From contig JAHKAQ010000087.1 of NCBI GenBank assembly GCA_018825765.1, forward strand, positions 1-8,411: a stretch of DNA of 8,411 bases, read 5' to 3'. The DNA is from Patescibacteria group bacterium (lineage in GTDB: Bacteria; Patescibacteriota; Minisyncoccia; CAIUEV01; JAHKAQ01). The stretch's first letter is position 1, and each line of letters starts with the position of its first letter. Below, piece by piece: positions 5,695 to 8,411 of the stretch. A program made the translations under genes and the position numbers. The notes under the pieces were generated by a model, which saw only the letters and a program-made list of their open reading frames with translations, made no database searches and was not told the origin of the DNA.

Positions 5695-6528
5695 ATGAAG
5701 AAAGAAAAATCAATTATCTTATTCAACCAAAAACAAGTTAGAAGATATTGGGATGCGAAAAAAGAAGAGTGGTATTTTTCGATCATTGATGTCGTGGCCA
5801 TTCTAACTGACTCTAAACTTCCTAAAAGGTATTGGAGCGATTTAAAAAGAAAACTAGAGCAAGAAGGAAGTGAGGTATACGAAAAAATCGTACAACTGAA
5901 ATTTAGAGCTTCGGACGGAAAAAAATATGCTACCGACTGTTTTAGCGTAGAAGATTTACTTAGAGTCATCCAGTCGATTCCATCTCCCAAGGCCGAACCC
6001 TTTAAGATATGGTTGGCCAAAGTCGGCTACGAACGAATTGAAGAAACCGAAGATCCGGAACTTACGATTGATAGAGCGATGAAAACTTACCTTCAAAAAG
6101 GTTATTCCAGGGAATGGATAAATCAGAGATTGAAAAGCATTGAAGTTAGAAAAGAACTGACGGACGAATGGGAGAAAAGAGGCATCCAAGAGGGTCTGGA
6201 GTATGCGATCCTAACTAATGAAATCACTCAAGCCTGGTCCGGTAAAAGTGTTAAAGAATACAAGAGATTCAAAGGGCTGAAAAAGGAAAATTTAAGAGAC
6301 AATATGACCAATTTGGAATTGATTTTAAATATGCTGGGAGAAGCCACCACTACCGAAATTTCCCAAAAGAAAAAACCAAAAACCTTTAATCAAAATAAGC
6401 GAGTCGCGAAACAGGGTGGAGAAGTAGCCGGGAACGCCAGGCGCGAAATTGAGGAAAAAACCGGCAAAAAAGTTCTAACCAGAAAGAAAACGAAGAATTT
6501 GTTAGAAAAAAATAATAAGAAAATATAA
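5695..6528 (+). CDS. BRO-N / DinD-like protein (phage antirepressor superfamily)
   Basis: The frame can be opened at a TTG at 5668, but that lies in the promoter, so the ATG at 5695 is chosen, giving 277 residues. The N-terminal half resembles BRO-N: EEWYFSIIDVVAILTDS, KRYWSDLKRKL, DGKKYATDCFSVEDLLRVIQSIPSPKAEPFKIWLAKVG. The C-terminal half resembles E. coli DinD: YKRFKGLKKENLRDNM, TNLELILNMLGEATTTEIS, then GGEVAGNARREIEEKTGKK and a Lys-rich end. E. coli DinD is an SOS-induced protein of similar size reported to inhibit RecA; phage relatives act as antirepressors. Which role applies here is unknown. I see no LexA-like site. The gene stands alone between two repeats, with no partner gene, flanked by toxin-antitoxin cassettes. 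Confidence 0.8.
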   Translation: MKKEKSIILFNQKQVRRYWDAKKEEWYFSIIDVVAILTDSKLPKRYWSDLKRKLEQEGSEVYEKIVQLKFRASDGKKYATDCFSVEDLLRVIQSIPSPKAEPFKIWLAKVGYERIEETEDPELTIDRAMKTYLQKGYSREWINQRLKSIEVRKELTDEWEKRGIQEGLEYAILTNEITQAWSGKSVKEYKRFKGLKKENLRDNMTNLELILNMLGEATTTEISQKKKPKTFNQNKRVAKQGGEVAGNARREIEEKTGKKVLTRKKTKNLLEKNNKKI

Positions 6529-6539
6529 ATTAGATTTTC

Positions 6540-6586
6540 GTAGCCCTGGTGTTAAGCAGTTGGAACCAATTATTAAAAGAATTGGG
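6540..6586 (+). repeat. REP-like dispersed repeat, copy 3 (diverged 3' half)
   Basis: The first 28 bases are identical to copy 2, then the sequence diverges before rejoining at GAATTG. The diverged part forms its own stem, CCAATT (6566-6571) with AATTGG (6580-6585), followed by GATTTT. It begins 11 bases after the stop of the BRO/DinD-like gene and is the only hairpin available to terminate it. Confidence 0.75.
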
Positions 6587-6653
6587 ATTTTACTTAAAAT
6601 GGGGCCAGGGAAGATAACAGTTTAAAATTAAAACAACACCTTTTCCGTTTTTC

Positions 6654-6705
6654 TGGAATGATTCCTAAATTGTTGATATAATAAAAACATAGGTAAAAAT
6701 GTTTT
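6654..6705 (+). promoter_or_regulatory. Promoter of the DUF6922-AbiEii cassette with two dyads
   Basis: A perfect extended -10, TGA plus TATAAT (6677-6682), has a weak -35 TGGAAT (6654-6659) at 17 bases. GGAATgATTCC (6655-6665) is an 11-bp dyad over the -35. AAAACAT (6684-6690) and ATGTTTT (6699-6705) form a second dyad at the transcription start. Both are well placed for autoregulation, which is inferred. Confidence 0.55.
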
Positions 6706-6739
6706 GCGTCAAGGAATTCATTAATTTAAAACCAGGACA

Positions 6740-6973
6740 ATGATTGACAATAAATTAAATAAATATTTTTGGGATGTTGATTTAAAGCAAATAGACGAAA
6801 AAAATAACTATTTTTTTATTATTGAACGCGTTTTAAATTTTGGCAATGAAGAAGCAGTAAAATGGGTTCGAAAAACATATTCTAGTAAAAATCTTTTGGA
6901 AGTAATCAAAAAAAGCCGTAATTTAGATAAAAAGACCCGAAATTTTTGGAAGATCATCTTAGATCCGGTTTAA
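6740..6973 (+). CDS. DUF6922-like antitoxin of an AbiEii-type toxin
   Basis: This 77-residue protein has the features I associate with DUF6922: an opening YFWDVD, a central IIERVLNFGNEEAVKWV, and SRNLDKKTRNFWKIIL at the end. Proteins of this type usually sit directly upstream of AbiEii-family nucleotidyltransferases and are taken as their antitoxins. That is exactly the arrangement here: the toxin starts 11 bases after this stop. The family link is from pattern memory; the antitoxin role comes from context. AGGA lies only two bases before the ATG, too close for a good Shine-Dalgarno sequence. The gene has its own extended -10 promoter and a leader of about 50 bases. It is AT-rich like the rest of the cassette. 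Confidence 0.75.
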   Translation: MIDNKLNKYFWDVDLKQIDEKNNYFFIIERVLNFGNEEAVKWVRKTYSSKNLLEVIKKSRNLDKKTRNFWKIILDPV

Positions 6974-6984
6974 CTAAAATTAAT

Positions 6985-7629
6985 ATGGATAAAAATAATT
7001 TGTTTATAGAAATTTTACCTGAAAAGCAAAAAAAAATATTTGTAGAATTAGCCGGAAAAAAATGGTTAAAGAATTTCTATTTAGCCGGCGGAACTTCTTT
7101 GGCTTTACAAATCGGCCACAGAGAGTCCATTGACTTTGATTTTTTCTCAAATCAAAAATTTAATACTACCAACATTATTCAAGATCTGGAGCAAATAGGA
7201 AAATTTGAATTATTTAGTAGCGATAAAGATACAATCAACGGTCAATTAAATGATGTCCAGGTATCCTTTTTCTTTTATAAATATAACCTGGTTAATGAAT
7301 TATTGGATTATGAGAATATAAATTTAGCCTCAAAGCTTGATATCGCGCTTATGAAATTAGAAGCGATTGCCAGTAGGGGAAACAAAAAAGACTTTATTGA
7401 TTTACATTTTTTATTAAAAGAATTTGACTTAGAAGAATTATATTTAAAATATCATTTAAAATACGGTAAAGGCTTGGATAATAAATACCATTTATTGAAA
7501 TCTTTAGCTTATTTTTCCGATGCAGATAATGAGCCAATGCCCAAAATGCACGTGGAAATCAATTGGGAGGCAATCAAAGCTGATATTTTAGAGAAAGTAA
7601 GAGCATTAGAAAAGAAAATATTAAAATAA
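6985..7629 (+). CDS. AbiEii/AbiGii-family nucleotidyltransferase toxin
   Basis: With the ATG at 6985 the protein has 214 residues. It carries the nucleotidyltransferase signature YLAGGTSLALQIGHRESIDF with G35-G36-T37-S38 and D50-x-D52, and the downstream family motif MKLEAIASRGNKKDFIDLHF. Characterised relatives (AbiEii, MenT) transfer nucleotides, in some cases to tRNA, and block translation; the target here is unknown. An ATG at 6946 in the same frame would overlap the antitoxin by 28 bases, but its extra residues are simply the antitoxin end in another frame, and the homologue at 7756-8370 aligns better with 6985. The pair forms one operon, closed by a strong terminator at 7658-7686. Confidence 0.85.
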   Translation: MDKNNLFIEILPEKQKKIFVELAGKKWLKNFYLAGGTSLALQIGHRESIDFDFFSNQKFNTTNIIQDLEQIGKFELFSSDKDTINGQLNDVQVSFFFYKYNLVNELLDYENINLASKLDIALMKLEAIASRGNKKDFIDLHFLLKEFDLEELYLKYHLKYGKGLDNKYHLLKSLAYFSDADNEPMPKMHVEINWEAIKADILEKVRALEKKILK

Positions 7630-7657
7630 TTTGAACGAATTAAATATTTTTCCATAG

Positions 7658-7686
7658 AAAAAAGCCGGAATAAGTCCGGCTTTTTT
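7658..7686. terminator. Bidirectional Rho-independent terminator
   Basis: AAAAAAGCCGGA (7658-7669) and its exact complement (7675-7686) form a 12-bp stem with a 5-base loop. It has a GC core and six A-T pairs at the base, so it ends in a T-run on either strand. It serves the plus-strand AbiEii-like gene and probably also the converging minus-strand one. Confidence 0.9.
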
Positions 7687-7694
7687 CTGTTGCG

Positions 7695-7736
7695 GTAGCC
7701 CTCGTGGGAAGCAGTTGGAACCGGGTGATGAGAGAA
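7695..7736 (+). repeat. REP-like dispersed repeat, copy 4
   Basis: GTAGCC and the core AAGCAGTTGGA are intact, and the 3' half (GGGTGATGAGAGAA) matches copy 1 before identity is lost. CCTCG (positions 6-10) can pair with TGATG (32-36) with one mismatch and one G-U. It lies between two convergent AbiEii-like genes, so it would be transcribed in the 3' end of the minus-strand gene. Confidence 0.75.
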
Positions 7737-7755
7737 ATAATCGGAATTAAAAACA

Positions 7756-8370
7756 CTATTCTAAACTGAAACCGATCAATTCCTTTTTTATCTCCTGCTC
7801 GCTAACCTTAAAACCCGGCCTAAAAACAATTTTTTCCGTGTAGTTAATGTCTTTAAAATAAGCCAGCTGCTCCCTGACTATCCTCTCGTTGAATTCTTTT
7901 TTAAAGATAGCCTGGCTCCTTTTGACGACTTTTTCCAAAGAATGGTAGCGCTTCAGGATAAAATATAAATCAACATAATCTTTCCACTTGGCCCTTCTCC
8001 CCAGCGCGTAAGTCTTCATAGCGGCTAAAGTCAATAAATCCGGCATTCTGATTAATTTTTCGAACGTCTTGCTAAATTTAATCCGAAAAGGGTAATGGAG
8101 AAAAGTCAACTGAACGCCGTTCACCAAAAAAGTAAACTGCCCCAGCTCATCCTGGTAAATATTTTCTATTTCAAAACCATTTTCGGCGATGATTTTTCTG
8201 ATATTTGCGTTATGAAATTCTTCCAGCGAAAAAAGATCAAAGTCAATTGATCGCCGATGTCCAATTTGAAGAGCAATGGCCGTACCTCCCACCAGGCCGA
8301 AGTTTTTGTGGAATTTTTTTATCAAAGGCAAAAGGTCAATTTGTTCCGGCGCCAAAATTTCTTTATGCAT
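7756..8370 (-). CDS. AbiEii/AbiGii-family nucleotidyltransferase toxin, second copy
   Basis: This 204-residue protein is a diverged relative of the one at 6985-7629. It shares VGGTAIALQIGHRRSIDFDLF (G28-G29-T30, D43-x-D45) and the later motif MKTYALGRRAKWKDYVDLYF. All key residues of the nucleotidyltransferase core are present, so it should be active. It runs in the opposite direction, converging on the terminator at 7658-7686. Its GC is higher than that of the plus-strand cassettes, so it probably arrived separately rather than by local duplication. The ATG overlaps by 8 bases the end of another frame that looks like the tail of its antitoxin. No Shine-Dalgarno sequence is seen, in line with coupled translation. 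Confidence 0.87.
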   Translation of the reverse strand: MHKEILAPEQIDLLPLIKKFHKNFGLVGGTAIALQIGHRRSIDFDLFSLEEFHNANIRKIIAENGFEIENIYQDELGQFTFLVNGVQLTFLHYPFRIKFSKTFEKLIRMPDLLTLAAMKTYALGRRAKWKDYVDLYFILKRYHSLEKVVKRSQAIFKKEFNERIVREQLAYFKDINYTEKIVFRPGFKVSEQEIKKELIGFSLE

Positions 8371-8411
8371 GTTTTTTAAAATAGAGGGAGAAAAAATTTT
8401 TCGTTTTTTCG
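8363..8411 (-). CDS. C-terminal tail of a DUF6922-like antitoxin, cut by window edge
   Basis: In the frame ending at the TAA 8365-8363, the last 15 residues read EKTKNFFSLYFKKHA. The segment KTKNFF matches KTRNFW near the end of the DUF6922-like antitoxin at 6740-6973, and the position just upstream of an AbiEii-like toxin is the same. The stop overlaps the toxin start by 8 bases. Only a short piece is visible, so this is a supported guess. Confidence 0.5.
   Translation of the reverse strand, partial: EKTKNFFSLYFKKHA

Noticed and set aside
6946..6984. Upstream ATG for the AbiEii-like toxin
   Set aside because: The 13 extra residues are the antitoxin's last codons read in another frame, and the second AbiEii-like protein aligns with a start at about 6985.
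4695..7736. Classical integron attC sites
   Set aside because: The cassette-like layout suggested it, and GTTAAGC in copies 2 and 3 fits the GTTRRRY core. Copies 1 and 4 have GGGAAGC instead, there is no matching RYYYAAC partner, and no integrase is in the window. REP-like is the better description.
4695..7736. CRISPR array
   Set aside because: The repeats are about 850 to 1150 bases apart with genes between them, imperfect, and without spacer-sized gaps or cas genes.

Overview
The window looks like a piece of a Candidate Phyla Radiation (Patescibacteria, Parcubacteria-like) chromosome. This rests on the character of the proteins: membrane-anchored or lipid-anchored surface proteins without obvious enzymatic identity, a Cys-repeat lipoprotein, a PsbP-like membrane protein with a Cys-rich tail, start codons mostly without a Shine-Dalgarno sequence, and a dense run of small toxin-antitoxin genes. 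There is no rRNA, tRNA or core housekeeping gene to fix the taxonomy, so this is inference.

Left part (1-4660), moderate GC. A large minus-strand gene runs off the left edge; it encodes a membrane-anchored protein with an AMMECR1-like region followed by an alpha/alpha-toroid-like region. Divergent from it, two small overlapping genes (71 aa Cys-containing protein, 141 aa secreted protein) form an operon with strong Shine-Dalgarno sequences and clearly higher GC than the surroundings. A gene-free stretch of about 270 bp follows; it holds a perfect 49-bp palindrome and other dyads. Then come a Cys-repeat lipoprotein gene and a gene for a single-pass membrane protein with a PsbP-like domain, closed by a terminator.

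Right part (about 4690-8411), visibly AT-rich up to about 7750. This is an array of toxin-antitoxin or defence-like cassettes: mntA-hepT (nucleotidyltransferase antitoxin and HEPN ribonuclease toxin), a single BRO/DinD-like gene, a DUF6922-like antitoxin with an AbiEii-like nucleotidyltransferase toxin, and on the opposite strand a second AbiEii-like toxin whose antitoxin tail is just visible at the right edge. Four copies of a 42-47 bp dispersed repeat, all in the same orientation, all beginning GTAGCC and sharing the invariant core AAGCAGTTGGA, separate these cassettes one by one (starts at 4695, 5544, 6540 and 7695). The repeat resembles REP elements (GTAG followed by an imperfect hairpin), and the layout repeat-cassette-repeat is the most noteworthy signal in the window.

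How the genes work together: each toxin cassette appears to be an independent transcription unit with its own extended -10 promoter. In each, a dyad that could be an autoregulatory operator overlaps or adjoins the promoter, and two of the three plus-strand cassettes end in a clear hairpin terminator just before the next repeat. The two left-hand surface-protein genes appear to be separately expressed, with no sign of functional linkage to the toxin array.
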